Part shown: positions 15,815 to 25,411 of the stretch, piece by piece
Position numbering within the stretch: position 1 is the stretch's first letter
Layout of the letters: every line of letters begins with the position of its first letter
NCBI GenBank assembly: GCA_902528215.1
Contig: CABZRR010000002.1
Location: 97,775 to 154,650 of the forward strand
Length of the DNA stretch: 56,876 nucleotides
Direction: 5' to 3'
Source: an uncultured SAR86 cluster bacterium
Lineage (GTDB): Bacteria > Pseudomonadota > Gammaproteobacteria > Magnimaribacterales > D2472
Notes under the pieces: model-generated
Database searches by the model: none
What the model saw: the letters and a program-made list of their open reading frames with translations, nothing else
What the model was told of the DNA's origin: nothing
Made by a program: the position numbers and the translations under genes

Positions 15815-17608
15815 ATGATAAGAAATTTACATGAATTCTTTAGCCTGTTGGAAGGTCAACAGAAGTTACGATTATTAAAAATTCAATTTATGATTATTTT
15901 CTCATCTTTTTTAGAGACCATTAGCGTTCTGTCAATTGGCCCTTTTATGACTTTAGTATCATCTCCAGAAACAATTGAATCTAATTTTTACATATCAAAA
16001 GCATATGAATATTTAAATATTCAAGAATTAAATAATTTCTTAATATTATTTGGCAGTTTAATCTTGATTCTTATGATCATATCGGCATTCTTTTCAATGA
16101 TTACAGTATGGCGGCTCTCAATCCTAGGGGGTCAAATAGGTGCTGATTTAAGTAAGAGGATGTTCAATTATTACGTCACTAGACCTTTGTCCTTTCATTT
16201 GCAGACAAATTCAAGTCAACTAGCAAGTAAATTGATTGTTGAATCTAATAGATTAACCCATTCCGTTCTTCTTCAATCTTTATACCTAAATTCAAAATTG
16301 ATATTGATATTAATGATGATTATTACTATTTTGATAACGGTTCCAATTATCGCAATTTTAAGTACATTACTATTTTTAGTCAGCTATATTTCCATATACC
16401 GATTTGCAAGTTATAGACTTAATAGAAATGGAATAGTTATTTCAAATGAATCCCAGTCAAGAATGCGAACAATTAATGAGAGCTTTGGCGGTATAAAGGA
16501 TCTTCTTATTCATGGATTGCAAACAAATTTTATTAGCAAATATAAAAAATCCACTGATAACTATTATTCTTCATGGAGTAGTAATCAGGTTTTAGCGCTC
16601 CTTCCAAGGTATGCAATTGAATTAACTGCATATGGGACAATGATTTCAGCTATTTTATTCCTCCTCATTTCTTTTGATAATAATATTGGAAAAGTCTTAC
16701 CCATAATTGCAGTTTTTGGTTTGGCAAGCATGAAGATGCTTCCAGCATTTCAACAATGCTATTTTAGTGTCTCAACAATGAGAGCTAATATGAATGCATA
16801 CTTAGTTGTAAGAAAAGAGCTCTTAGATATTAGTAATCAGAAGAATTCAGATGATAAAAATTTCAAGCTGGAGTCTGAGCTTTCTTTTAAAGAAAAAGTT
16901 TCTATGCATGGAATATCTTTTCAATATCAAGAGAATAAAGAGCAAGTTTTAAATGATATCTCATTTGAGATAAAAGCAAACCAAACTGTTGGTCTTGTTG
17001 GGGCGTCTGGCTCAGGTAAATCTACAGCCATAAATATTTTGATCGGATTACTTCAGCCAACAAAAGGTAGCATAACAGTAGACGGACAGGAGCTCACAAA
17101 GGCAAACCTTGGTGCATGGCAACAAAAAATTGGATTTGTCTCCCAGGACATTTTTTTGCTTGATGCGAGTATTAAAGAAAATATTGCTTTTGGTTATCAT
17201 CCAAAAGATATCGACTTGAACAGAATTGATGAAGTATTAGAGATGGCTCAATTGGATAAATTTGTGTTAACCCTGCCAAATGGGGTTGATACAAGTGTAG
17301 GAGAGAGAGGAATGCAACTTTCAGGGGGCCAATTACAAAGAATCGGTATCGCAAGAGCATTATATGGTAGTCCAGAGATACTAGTATTTGATGAGGCAAC
17401 AAGTAATTTAGATAGGATTTCTGAGAAGCTTATAATGGAAACCATCATTAAAATTGGTAAATCAACAACTATTATTATGATTGCGCATAGACTTTCCACA
17501 GTAAAGGAGTGCGATAATATTTTCTTATTTAATAATGGATTTTTAGAAGATTCCGGCAGTTATGATTACCTTCAAAAAACTAACTCGCAGTTTGCTAATC
17601 TTACATAA
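15815..17608 (+). CDS. ABC transporter, fused permease and ATPase (PglK/MsbA-like flippase)
   Basis: 597-residue half-transporter, a homodimer in this family. About six membrane segments span residues 20-310, then a nucleotide-binding domain from about 355. Walker A is VGASGSGKST, signature LSGGQLQRIGIARAL, Walker B EILVFDEATS, and the H-loop is MIAHRLST. Since no Wzx-type flippase is seen in the locus, this protein probably flips the lipid-linked oligosaccharide, as PglK does in Campylobacter. It could instead export lipid A like MsbA, but its place inside the polysaccharide run argues against that. The ATG is 12 bp after tviC. Confidence 0.85.
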   Translation: MIRNLHEFFSLLEGQQKLRLLKIQFMIIFSSFLETISVLSIGPFMTLVSSPETIESNFYISKAYEYLNIQELNNFLILFGSLILILMIISAFFSMITVWRLSILGGQIGADLSKRMFNYYVTRPLSFHLQTNSSQLASKLIVESNRLTHSVLLQSLYLNSKLILILMMIITILITVPIIAILSTLLFLVSYISIYRFASYRLNRNGIVISNESQSRMRTINESFGGIKDLLIHGLQTNFISKYKKSTDNYYSSWSSNQVLALLPRYAIELTAYGTMISAILFLLISFDNNIGKVLPIIAVFGLASMKMLPAFQQCYFSVSTMRANMNAYLVVRKELLDISNQKNSDDKNFKLESELSFKEKVSMHGISFQYQENKEQVLNDISFEIKANQTVGLVGASGSGKSTAINILIGLLQPTKGSITVDGQELTKANLGAWQQKIGFVSQDIFLLDASIKENIAFGYHPKDIDLNRIDEVLEMAQLDKFVLTLPNGVDTSVGERGMQLSGGQLQRIGIARALYGSPEILVFDEATSNLDRISEKLIMETIIKIGKSTTIIMIAHRLSTVKECDNIFLFNNGFLEDSGSYDYLQKTNSQFANLT

Positions 17609-17633
17609 CAAAAATCACAAGGTTCCTTCATAA

Positions 17634-18866
17634 ATGAAAGTACTTTATATAACATATGATGGTTTACTAGACCCATTAGGCTCTAGTCAAATTTTGCCAT
17701 ATCTTATTGGAATTAATGATTCTTCCAAATCTATATTTATTGTAAGTGTTGAAAAGCCAGAGAGATTTTCAAAGAATTTTGAAAAATTAAATAAGGAGCT
17801 TATTGAAAAGAATATTTATTGGGAGCCACTGTTATTTTCACAAAAGTTTGGAGTATTCGGAAAAATTTGGGATTTCTTAAAAATATATTTCACCACTACC
17901 AAATTAAGTTTCTCTAAAAAGATAAATATTGTTCATGCTAGAGGCCATGTCTCGGCTCAAGTAGCCTCATTCTTAAAAAAAATATTTAAAGTAAGATATA
18001 TATTTGATTTTAGAGGTCTTTGGGTTGACGAAAGAGTGGATAAAGGAGGTTGGGATTTAGAAAAATATTTTGATAGATTGCAATATAAATATTTCAAATA
18101 TAAGGAAATTAAACTTCTTAAAAATGCTGATCATATAGTCTTATTAACAAATAAAGTAAAAGATGAAATTTGCAGAATCTCTGAGACTAACTACGACAAA
18201 TTGACCGTAATTCCTTGCTGTGCAGATTTTGATCATTTTACACTACAAACTGAGAGTAAAAAATTATCCTCTAGAAAAATTCTTGGAATTCCAAATAATA
18301 GCTTGGTATTTGGATTTCTGGGCTCAGTTGGTCCGATGTATCTCCTAGATGATTATTTTAAGTTCATAGAATTAATATATAAGAGGTATGCATTGATTGA
18401 TATTGATGTATTTGGTTTATTGATAACTAATGACTTAAATGCAGCAAATTTAGCAAAGCGAAGGATTGTTGATGAAAACCTAAATCAAAATATCATAGTT
18501 TTATCTACTTCAAGAAGCCAAGTTCCTGAATTGCTCCATTCTTTAGATGTATTGATAAGTTTCATCTCTTCAACTTATGCACGACAAGCTTCGTCGCCAA
18601 CTAAAATTGCTGAAAGCTTTGCGTGTGGTATACCTATAATCTCTAATCAGGGCGTAGGTGATGTTGAGGATCATATAAATGATATCAATGGAGGCAAGAT
18701 AATATCTAATACACTTCAAGAAACTCTTGAAAAAATGTTGCCTTCATTAGATGAGATTGTTGCACTGGATAGAGAAAAAATTCGAAATAAAGCTAAAGAA
18801 TTTCTCAGTTTAGATATCGCATTACAAAGATATAAAGATGTATACTCAAAAATTCATAGTATTTAA
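17634..18866 (+). CDS. Family 4 glycosyltransferase
   Basis: Cytoplasmic GT-B glycosyltransferase, 410 residues. N-terminal acceptor domain begins KVLYITYDGLLDPLGSSQI, a start seen in several O-antigen transferases. INIVHARGHVSAQVASF and IFDFRGLWVDERV follow; the donor domain has LGIPNNSLVFGFLGSVG and the terminal loop SPTKIAESFACGIPIISN with the expected Glu. It adds one sugar to the growing lipid-linked repeat unit; donor and linkage cannot be read from sequence. 25 bp after the ABC gene, and 3 bp before the next gene, so part of one transcription unit. Confidence 0.85.
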   Translation: MKVLYITYDGLLDPLGSSQILPYLIGINDSSKSIFIVSVEKPERFSKNFEKLNKELIEKNIYWEPLLFSQKFGVFGKIWDFLKIYFTTTKLSFSKKINIVHARGHVSAQVASFLKKIFKVRYIFDFRGLWVDERVDKGGWDLEKYFDRLQYKYFKYKEIKLLKNADHIVLLTNKVKDEICRISETNYDKLTVIPCCADFDHFTLQTESKKLSSRKILGIPNNSLVFGFLGSVGPMYLLDDYFKFIELIYKRYALIDIDVFGLLITNDLNAANLAKRRIVDENLNQNIIVLSTSRSQVPELLHSLDVLISFISSTYARQASSPTKIAESFACGIPIISNQGVGDVEDHINDINGGKIISNTLQETLEKMLPSLDEIVALDREKIRNKAKEFLSLDIALQRYKDVYSKIHSI

Positions 18867-18869
18867 AAA

Positions 18870-20084
18870 ATGATAAATATTGTTGTCTTAAATGGCGGAA
18901 GGGGTGCTGGTTCTCTAATTCCATCACTTTTGAAGAACTCATCATTTAATGTTACTTCCATAGTTAATGCATATGATGACGGTAAATCAACTGGTGAGAT
19001 AAGAAAATTTTTTGATATGCTTGGCCCGTCAGATATCAGAAAGGTCCAAGAGCTGATGCTTCCAAATGACGATAATGATTACAATAGTAATCTCTCAATT
19101 TTTCAATATCGTTTTCCAGAAAATCAAAATTATGACGAAGCACTTACCTCAATCAAAGATTTTATTTCTTCTGATTCTTGTAATTTTTTAGGCATATCGT
19201 TTTCATCTGCCAACACTGTTTCTCAACTGAGAATTTATTTAAGTGAATTTATTTCTGCGTTAACTATTCTAGAAAAAGTAAAAAAAATAAAATTTAACTT
19301 TTCTGATTGCTCGATAATGAATTGCATATATGCAGGCGCTTTTATTTTTCACAATCGTAATATTGAGGACGCTACATTATCTATTGAAAAATTGTTTAAC
19401 TTAAGGGGTGAAGTTATTCCTACTAGCATCGAGAATAAGAAACTTTCAGCTTTGAGGGAAAATGGAGAAATGTTATACAGTGAAGCTGAAATTGTAGAGC
19501 TTCGTTCAAATGTAAGAATTGAGAGAATATATCTATTAGAGGAAGTAATTAGTAAAGAGTCATTTGATGACTTAGAGCTATTGGAAAAAAAACAATATCT
19601 AGATCAACATCATTGCTTTGTTTCGATTTCTCCAAGAGCAAAAATAGCTATTGAAAAAGCTGATATCATTATTTACTCTGCAGGTACTCAGCATTCATCC
19701 CTTTATCCAACCTATTTATCAGTAGGACTAGCTCAGTCAATTGCTGATAATCACAAAGCTTGCAAAGTTTTTGTTACGAATATTGGTGCAGATTATGAGA
19801 CACCATCATATAACGCATCAGATTTTATAAAAGGAGCATATAGATATTTAAAACTTTCAGATCAAAGGAACTATTCGTTTGGAGATTTATTTAGTGTCAA
19901 TTTAGTAAATAACAGTCAAGATAGTTCTGATGAATCTTATGTTCAATATGATAAGGATGAAATGGATAAAATTAGCGTGCCTTTAATTTATGATTCCTTT
20001 GAATCAAATGAATTTAGGGGCAAGCATGACGGTGAAAAGCTTATTAAATCCATATTAAATTTATACGAATCTATGAAGAGTTAG
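18870..20084 (+). CDS. CofD/YvcK-family protein
   Basis: 404 residues of the 2-phospho-L-lactate transferase CofD / YvcK (GlmR) superfamily. Visible are VLNGGRGAGSLIPSLL, the DDG motif AYDDGKSTGEIRKFF and GPSDIRKVQEL, and a C-terminal nucleotide-site block SPRAKIAIEKADIIIYSAGTQ. CofD transfers a phospholactyl-like group from an NDP donor in F420 synthesis; YvcK binds UDP-sugars and governs cell-wall supply. Neither role is obvious inside a glycan locus. The protein is followed by a HAD phosphatase, a GT2 and a nucleotidyltransferase, so it may attach an NDP-activated acid group to sugar (speculative). The middle segment is divergent. Confidence 0.75.
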   Translation: MINIVVLNGGRGAGSLIPSLLKNSSFNVTSIVNAYDDGKSTGEIRKFFDMLGPSDIRKVQELMLPNDDNDYNSNLSIFQYRFPENQNYDEALTSIKDFISSDSCNFLGISFSSANTVSQLRIYLSEFISALTILEKVKKIKFNFSDCSIMNCIYAGAFIFHNRNIEDATLSIEKLFNLRGEVIPTSIENKKLSALRENGEMLYSEAEIVELRSNVRIERIYLLEEVISKESFDDLELLEKKQYLDQHHCFVSISPRAKIAIEKADIIIYSAGTQHSSLYPTYLSVGLAQSIADNHKACKVFVTNIGADYETPSYNASDFIKGAYRYLKLSDQRNYSFGDLFSVNLVNNSQDSSDESYVQYDKDEMDKISVPLIYDSFESNEFRGKHDGEKLIKSILNLYESMKS

Positions 20085-20111
20085 CTTATCACAATACATA
20101 AAATTTTTTTT

Positions 20112-20717
20112 ATGAATAAATTCCAGGATCTTTTAAAAGATAAAAAGCTTCTTATTTTTGACTTTGATGGAACAATTGCAGATACATCCTCATTTCATGA
20201 TCAGGCATTTAAAGAGGTTTTACTCAATTATCCAGTCGATTTCTCTTACAAAGATATTGCGGGACTTTCTTCATTTGATGCTTTTAAAACCATTTTTAAA
20301 AAAAATAATATTTCTATTTCAAATCAGTCGCTTGCTAGCTTGATTGATGAAAAACAGGAGATTGCAAGAAGTTTAATTTCAAAATTTTTAAAGCCTGAAG
20401 AAGGTTTATATCAGTTTTTAAAATATGCAGATAATCATTTTCAAATCTGCATAGTTTCTTCAGGATCAAATTTGTCCATTACTAATGCTCTTGAAAAAAT
20501 AAAACTCAGTCAATTTTTTGACGAAATTATTTCTGCTGAGGATGTTAAAAATGCTAAACCAAGCCCAGAGGGTTTTTGTAAAGCGTTAGATATTTTTGGT
20601 ATCTCACCAGATCAAGCTTTAATTTTTGAGGATTCAGCCTCTGGATTTCAGGCTGCTGAAGCGGCTAATATAGATTATCTTGATGTAAATTCATTTATAT
20701 GGTCTGATCTATATTAA
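20112..20717 (+). CDS. HAD-superfamily hydrolase, beta-phosphoglucomutase-like
   Basis: 201 residues, HAD subfamily I with a helical cap. Motif I is LLIFDFDGTIADTS (nucleophile Asp and acid Asp), motif II SSGSN, motif III the Lys in NAKPSPEGF, motif IV FEDSASGFQAA. This is the pattern of beta-phosphoglucomutase and small phosphosugar phosphatases. It sits between the CofD-like gene and a GT2, 27 bp after the former. It probably dephosphorylates or isomerises a phosphosugar used by the nucleotidyltransferase at 21621. Substrate unknown. Confidence 0.85.
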   Translation: MNKFQDLLKDKKLLIFDFDGTIADTSSFHDQAFKEVLLNYPVDFSYKDIAGLSSFDAFKTIFKKNNISISNQSLASLIDEKQEIARSLISKFLKPEEGLYQFLKYADNHFQICIVSSGSNLSITNALEKIKLSQFFDEIISAEDVKNAKPSPEGFCKALDIFGISPDQALIFEDSASGFQAAEAANIDYLDVNSFIWSDLY

Positions 20718-20725
20718 AATGAACT

Positions 20726-21628
20726 ATGAAAGTTTTAACTATTGTAGTAACTCATAATCGATCTGAACTGCTAGTAAGATGCTTGGATTCCATTGATTCT
20801 CAAAGCGATCCACCTCAAGATGTATTAGTCATAAATAATGGCAGCACAGACAATACTGAAGAAATACTTCGAAAAAAAAACACATGGTTTATAACTCAAG
20901 CAAATGTAGGTTCTGCGGGTGGTTGGAATAAAGGAATAAAACTAGGCCTTGAAAAAGGCTATGATGCTTGTTGGTTGATGGACGATGACGGATATCCTGA
21001 TAAGGATGCACTAAAACACCTCAAGCGCAAATTCACTGATGATACTGCATGTATCTCTTCTATAGTGTTAAAAGAAGATAATAAATCAGAATTTGTATTT
21101 CCCTTCCCATATTTATCTTCTAAAAATTTACCAAAAATTTTTGGTATTCCCAGAAAAATATATAAATTAAAAAAATTACAAGAAATATCAAAGGAACAAA
21201 TCTACCCTTTTGCTCATCTATTTAATGGGGCTTTAATTTCAATGAAGGCAGCAGGTGTAATTGGAAATGTAAACAAAGATTTCTATTTGATGGGAGATGA
21301 AGTAGATTACTTTTTTAGATTAAGGACATTTGGAAGAGTGTCTTCATCTCTGCAAGCATTTCACTATCATCCTGATGTTAGTAAAAGGAAATTTAATATT
21401 TACAAGATTTATTTTTATGTCAAAAACTCAATAATTTTAAATTCGCGATATTTTGACGCAATATTTGTAAGAAATATCCTAGTTATTCTTGCTATTTTAG
21501 GTAGAGTAACTATGCGAAATGGTTTTTATTTCACCGTTTCTATCTTATTTGGTTTGAATGCTAAATATTTCTATAAAGCTATTTTTAGAGGTTTAAATGG
21601 TAAGATAGGCAACGATATTAATGCCTAA
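20726..21628 (+). CDS. Family 2 glycosyltransferase, GlfT/rhamnosyltransferase-like
   Basis: 300 residues, GT-A fold. Motifs are VVTHNRSELLVRCLDSI, LVINNGSTDNTEEIL, NVGSAGGWNKGIKLG and the metal-binding WLMDDDGYPDKDAL. The NxGxxGGxxxG plus DDD pattern is shared with galactofuranosyl- and some rhamnosyltransferases. A hydrophobic patch close to the C-terminus may bind the membrane face. The stop overlaps the next gene by 8 bp, implying coupling with the nucleotidyltransferase. Predicted to add a sugar of the repeat unit. Confidence 0.83.
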   Translation: MKVLTIVVTHNRSELLVRCLDSIDSQSDPPQDVLVINNGSTDNTEEILRKKNTWFITQANVGSAGGWNKGIKLGLEKGYDACWLMDDDGYPDKDALKHLKRKFTDDTACISSIVLKEDNKSEFVFPFPYLSSKNLPKIFGIPRKIYKLKKLQEISKEQIYPFAHLFNGALISMKAAGVIGNVNKDFYLMGDEVDYFFRLRTFGRVSSSLQAFHYHPDVSKRKFNIYKIYFYVKNSIILNSRYFDAIFVRNILVILAILGRVTMRNGFYFTVSILFGLNAKYFYKAIFRGLNGKIGNDINA

Positions 21629-22352
21629 ATATACAGTTTTAATTGCAGCAGCTGGTCACGGTCATAGATCGGGCTTACCATATCCAAAAACTCTATATCC
21701 TATAAAAGGAAAGCCTATATTAATTCATTTATTGAATTTATTTTCTTTAGTAACTGATTCTATTTCTGTTGTAGTAAGCCCTCATGGAAAAGCAATGATT
21801 CAGCAGTCATTGAAAGAGTATAAATTTTTACCTGAGCTTTTAATACAAACCATTCCAAGAGGAATGGGAGACGCAGTATTGAAATTTAAAACATCTTCTA
21901 AATTTGATAAAACTAATAATTTAATTTTGGTATGGGGAGATATACCATTTATTCAAATAAGCACTCTTATGAATTTACTTAAGATTCATGAAAAAAAAGA
22001 AAATGATTTTACATTTCCGACTAGGTTTGTAGATTCTGCATACACTATAGTGTCAAGAGACAAAAACAATAATTTAGTCGAGGTTATTGAAACAAAAGAG
22101 CTTGGAATAGATCAACCAAAACCTGGCGAGAGAGACATGGGCTTATTTGTATTTAAAAAAGATATTATATTTAAAGAATTACAAAGAGACTCAAAATTTA
22201 AATTTGGCAATATATCTGGCGAGCATGGATTTCTGTACATAATTAGAGAGCTTATTTTTAAAGGATATAAAGTTGAAGGCCTTCCAATAGCAGCTGAAAA
22301 AGATTTGATTTCCTTAAACTATCTTAAGGATGTAGAGGAATATGAGTCATAA
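21621..22352 (+). CDS. Sugar-phosphate nucleotidyltransferase
   Basis: 243 residues, single GT-A-like nucleotidyltransferase domain without hexapeptide repeats. The N-terminal loop YTVLIAAAGHGHRSG followed by PKTLYPIKGKPIL is the nucleotide/Mg signature (GxGxR...PK). LVWGDIPFI carries the conserved Asp, and GERDMGLFVFKK follows. It should activate a phosphorylated sugar or acid with NTP. No sugar specificity can be given; the domain resembles GlmU N-terminal and related pyrophosphorylases. Its partners are probably the HAD enzyme and the CofD-like protein just upstream. Confidence 0.8.
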   Translation: MPKYTVLIAAAGHGHRSGLPYPKTLYPIKGKPILIHLLNLFSLVTDSISVVVSPHGKAMIQQSLKEYKFLPELLIQTIPRGMGDAVLKFKTSSKFDKTNNLILVWGDIPFIQISTLMNLLKIHEKKENDFTFPTRFVDSAYTIVSRDKNNNLVEVIETKELGIDQPKPGERDMGLFVFKKDIIFKELQRDSKFKFGNISGEHGFLYIIRELIFKGYKVEGLPIAAEKDLISLNYLKDVEEYES

Positions 22353-22385
22353 TATTTATCGCATGAAAATTTACATAAGAGAATT

Positions 22386-24329
22386 ATGTGTGGCTTAGCT
22401 GGTTATATTCCTCTTAAAACAACTTCATATCAAGATATGTATTCTAACGGGAGCAAAATGATCGATGCTATTCATTCGAGAGGCCCAGATGATAAAGGAA
22501 TTTGGATTGAAGATAATCTCTCACTAGTAATGTCATTTAGAAGGCTTGCAATTTTAGATTTATCCCAAGCTGGGCATCAACCCATGGAGTCCTCTTCAGG
22601 CAGATATAGGATTTGTTTTAATGGAGAAATTTATAATCATTTAGAGTTAAGGAATAGTCTTAAAGGTAATTGGCGAGGCCATTCTGATACAGAAACTATT
22701 TTAGAGTTTATAGAGAAGTATGGCATTGAAAATGCCCTTAAAAGTTTTGTCGGAATGTTTGCTATGGCTATTTGGGATAAAAAGGAATCAATATTAACCC
22801 TTGCAAGAGATAGAATGGGTGAAAAACCTCTATATTATGGTTGGGTCCAAAAAGATTTTGTTTTTGCATCAGAGTTAAAAGCTATAAAAAAGCATCCTGA
22901 TTTTAATAATAAAATTTCAAAAGCAGCTCTTAGCAATTACCTGAAATTTAATTATGTTCCAGCGCCGCAAAGTATTTATAAAAATATTTTTAAATTAGAA
23001 CCAGGCACATATATAAACATTTCTGTTGAATCTGCGAATTTTAAAGACATTAAATCCAAAAAATACTGGGATTTATCATCGGTAATAAACGAAGGCTATA
23101 AAAACCCTATAGATGATCCCAAACATGCCATTCATAAAATAAAATTATCTTTATCAAATGCGATTCAATCTCAAATGATATCAGATGTCCCATTAGGAGC
23201 ATTTTTAAGTGGTGGCATCGATTCATCATTGATTACAGCGTTAATGCAAGAGCATTCATCTAACAAAATCAAAACTTTCACCATTGGTTTTGAGGAATCA
23301 TCATTTGATGAATCAGTTCATGCAAAGAAAGTTGCAAATCATTTAGGTACAAATCATTCAGAATATTTTGTTACTTCAAATGAAACGCTTGATGTAATTC
23401 CTCAAATCCCTTACATATATGATGAACCCTTCGCTGATTCGTCACAAATACCAACTCATTTAGTATGCAAGCAGGCGAAAAAGAGGGTAACTGTAGCGAT
23501 TTCCGGAGACGGAGGTGATGAGGTTTTTGGTGGCTATAATCGTTATTTTTGGTCACCTAGAATCTGGTCAAAATTAAGATGGATCCCTTATCCTATGAGA
23601 AAAATTATTGGATCGAGTATAATTGGCGCCCCTAAAAGTGTTTTTCAAAACATAGAGAATTTTTATAATTTTGTTATTCCAAAAAAATACTCAGTTAATC
23701 AATTTGAAGATAAGCTAAAGAAGCTAAGTGAGAGATTAAAATATGTTAAAACAGAGGTAGATCTTTATGAAAGCCTTGTTACACAGTGGCATGATCCAAG
23801 TATGATTTTAAAAGATTTTGATGATGATTTTAGTGACTTTACTTATCCAATAAACTCAAATTTGGTTAGTCATTCTCCATCACAGATGATGTTTTGGGAT
23901 ACACTTACTTACTTGCCTGACGATATTTTATGTAAGGTTGATAGAGCTGCGATGTCAGTAAGTTTAGAGACTAGAGCGCCGTTTTTAGATCATAGGCTTG
24001 TAGAGCTCGCATGGCGCTTACCACATTCCCTAAAGATAAATAATGATCATGGCAAAATTATTTTGCGCGAGATTCTCGATGAATATGTACCCAAGAATTT
24101 AATTGAAAGACCTAAAGCTGGTTTTGGTATTCCGGTTGGTGAATGGTTAAGGGGGCCCCTTAAAAGTTGGGCTTCAGATTTATTATGCGAAGATAAAATT
24201 ATTAAACAGGGAATATTTCATTTTGAGCCTATACAAAAGATTTGGGATGAGCATCTCACAAATTCCCACGATCATACTCATAAAATTTGGAGTATTTTAA
24301 TGTTTCAATCTTGGTTGGAGGTTCAGTAA
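22386..24329 (+). CDS. asnB: Asparagine synthase-type glutamine amidotransferase (WbpS-like)
   Basis: 647 residues: class II glutaminase with nucleophile Cys2 (MCGLAGY) over about 1-210, then an ATP-pyrophosphatase domain with the PP-loop LSGGIDSSLI. RGPDDKGIW, FNGEIYNH and SGDGGDEVFGGYNRYFW are intact, so it should be active. AsnB makes asparagine, but paralogues inside O-antigen loci, such as WbpS in Pseudomonas, amidate uronic acids. Given the upstream UDP-GalNAcA pair, forming a GalNAcA amide is the favoured role (inference). The following membrane gene begins 5 bp after the stop if its ATG at 24335 is used. Confidence 0.9.
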   Translation: MCGLAGYIPLKTTSYQDMYSNGSKMIDAIHSRGPDDKGIWIEDNLSLVMSFRRLAILDLSQAGHQPMESSSGRYRICFNGEIYNHLELRNSLKGNWRGHSDTETILEFIEKYGIENALKSFVGMFAMAIWDKKESILTLARDRMGEKPLYYGWVQKDFVFASELKAIKKHPDFNNKISKAALSNYLKFNYVPAPQSIYKNIFKLEPGTYINISVESANFKDIKSKKYWDLSSVINEGYKNPIDDPKHAIHKIKLSLSNAIQSQMISDVPLGAFLSGGIDSSLITALMQEHSSNKIKTFTIGFEESSFDESVHAKKVANHLGTNHSEYFVTSNETLDVIPQIPYIYDEPFADSSQIPTHLVCKQAKKRVTVAISGDGGDEVFGGYNRYFWSPRIWSKLRWIPYPMRKIIGSSIIGAPKSVFQNIENFYNFVIPKKYSVNQFEDKLKKLSERLKYVKTEVDLYESLVTQWHDPSMILKDFDDDFSDFTYPINSNLVSHSPSQMMFWDTLTYLPDDILCKVDRAAMSVSLETRAPFLDHRLVELAWRLPHSLKINNDHGKIILREILDEYVPKNLIERPKAGFGIPVGEWLRGPLKSWASDLLCEDKIIKQGIFHFEPIQKIWDEHLTNSHDHTHKIWSILMFQSWLEVQ

Positions 24330-24334
24330 CAATA

Positions 24335-25411
24335 ATGGTGGGTTATTGGATAATGTTTTCAATTCCTGCATTTTTTGCAGTCATTGCAAATAGAAGATTG
24401 CCAATTCCCAGTACTGGAAAATATAAATCATCAATTGATTTATTTGTTTTTCTTTGGATTGTTGCTCTTACATTACTTATCGGTCTCAGGGATGAGGTTG
24501 GCGGTGACTGGATAAACTATTTATTAAAATTTGAATTATTAGAAGGAATACCATTTGCAGAATTGTTTGAAAGAGCGCTAGATGATCCACTATATAATAT
24601 TTTTAATTGGGTGAGTTCAAACCTTAAATGGGGAGTATATGGAACAAATATTATATGCGCATTTATTTTTTCATATGGGCTTGGTGTATTTTGCAAAAAA
24701 CTTCCTAGACCGTGGTTAGGTCTTACTGTAGCTGTTCCTTATCTAGTTATAGTTGTAGCTATGGGTTATACACGTCAGAGCGTTGCACTTGGTTTGGTAA
24801 TGCTTGGATTGGTGGCTCTATCAGATCAAAAAATAAGAAAGTTCGTCATTTATATTATTGTTGCTGCAATGGCACATAAATCAGCGATTTTAATGCTTCC
24901 CATTGCAGGTTTAGCTGCATCAAAAAACAGATTACCGATTTTAGCTTGGATGTTTTTACTAGGAGTGGCGGGATATTTTATTTTTCTAGCTGACTCAATG
25001 GATTTTTTCATTTATGGTTATATTGAGTTAGATTACCAATCTCAAGGAGCTTTCATAAGACTACTCATGAATTCATTACCAGCTTTTATAATGGTTTTAT
25101 TCTATAAAAGATTTAATTTTCCACCAGGTGAGAAAAGAATTTGGATATGGTTTGCACTTATATCATTAGGCTTAATGTTTATGTTTTTTATTTTTCCTAG
25201 CTCTTCTGCATTAGATAGAATTGCACTATACATGTTGCCGATTCAAATTGTTACCTTTTCATATTTACCAGATATCTTTACTCAAAATAAATTTATTAAA
25301 GGCTGTTTAATTTTGTCTATAATCCTTTACTATGCACTAGTCCAATTTGTGTGGCTTAATTACGCAGTAAATTCTTGGGCATGGCTTCCATATCAATCGA
25401 TAATAATTTGA
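24335..25411 (+). CDS. EpsG-like polysaccharide polymerase (Wzy role)
   Basis: 358-residue inner-membrane protein with about 9-10 hydrophobic segments. I choose the ATG at 24335, right after the asnB stop; an upstream ATG at 24287 would put 43 bases inside asnB. LRDEVGGDWINYLLKFELLE is the RxxxGxDWxxY-type motif of EpsG proteins, and a second loop holds MGYTRQSVALGLVMLGLVAL. Such proteins polymerise lipid-linked repeat units in the periplasm. The locus has Wzz and a flippase but no other polymerase candidate, which supports this role. The 3' end overlaps the next gene by up to 37 bp. Confidence 0.78.
   Translation: MVGYWIMFSIPAFFAVIANRRLPIPSTGKYKSSIDLFVFLWIVALTLLIGLRDEVGGDWINYLLKFELLEGIPFAELFERALDDPLYNIFNWVSSNLKWGVYGTNIICAFIFSYGLGVFCKKLPRPWLGLTVAVPYLVIVVAMGYTRQSVALGLVMLGLVALSDQKIRKFVIYIIVAAMAHKSAILMLPIAGLAASKNRLPILAWMFLLGVAGYFIFLADSMDFFIYGYIELDYQSQGAFIRLLMNSLPAFIMVLFYKRFNFPPGEKRIWIWFALISLGLMFMFFIFPSSSALDRIALYMLPIQIVTFSYLPDIFTQNKFIKGCLILSIILYYALVQFVWLNYAVNSWAWLPYQSIII

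Noticed and set aside
24287-24334. Upstream ATG for the EpsG-like gene
   Set aside because: It lies within asnB; the ATG at 24335 directly after the stop is simpler.
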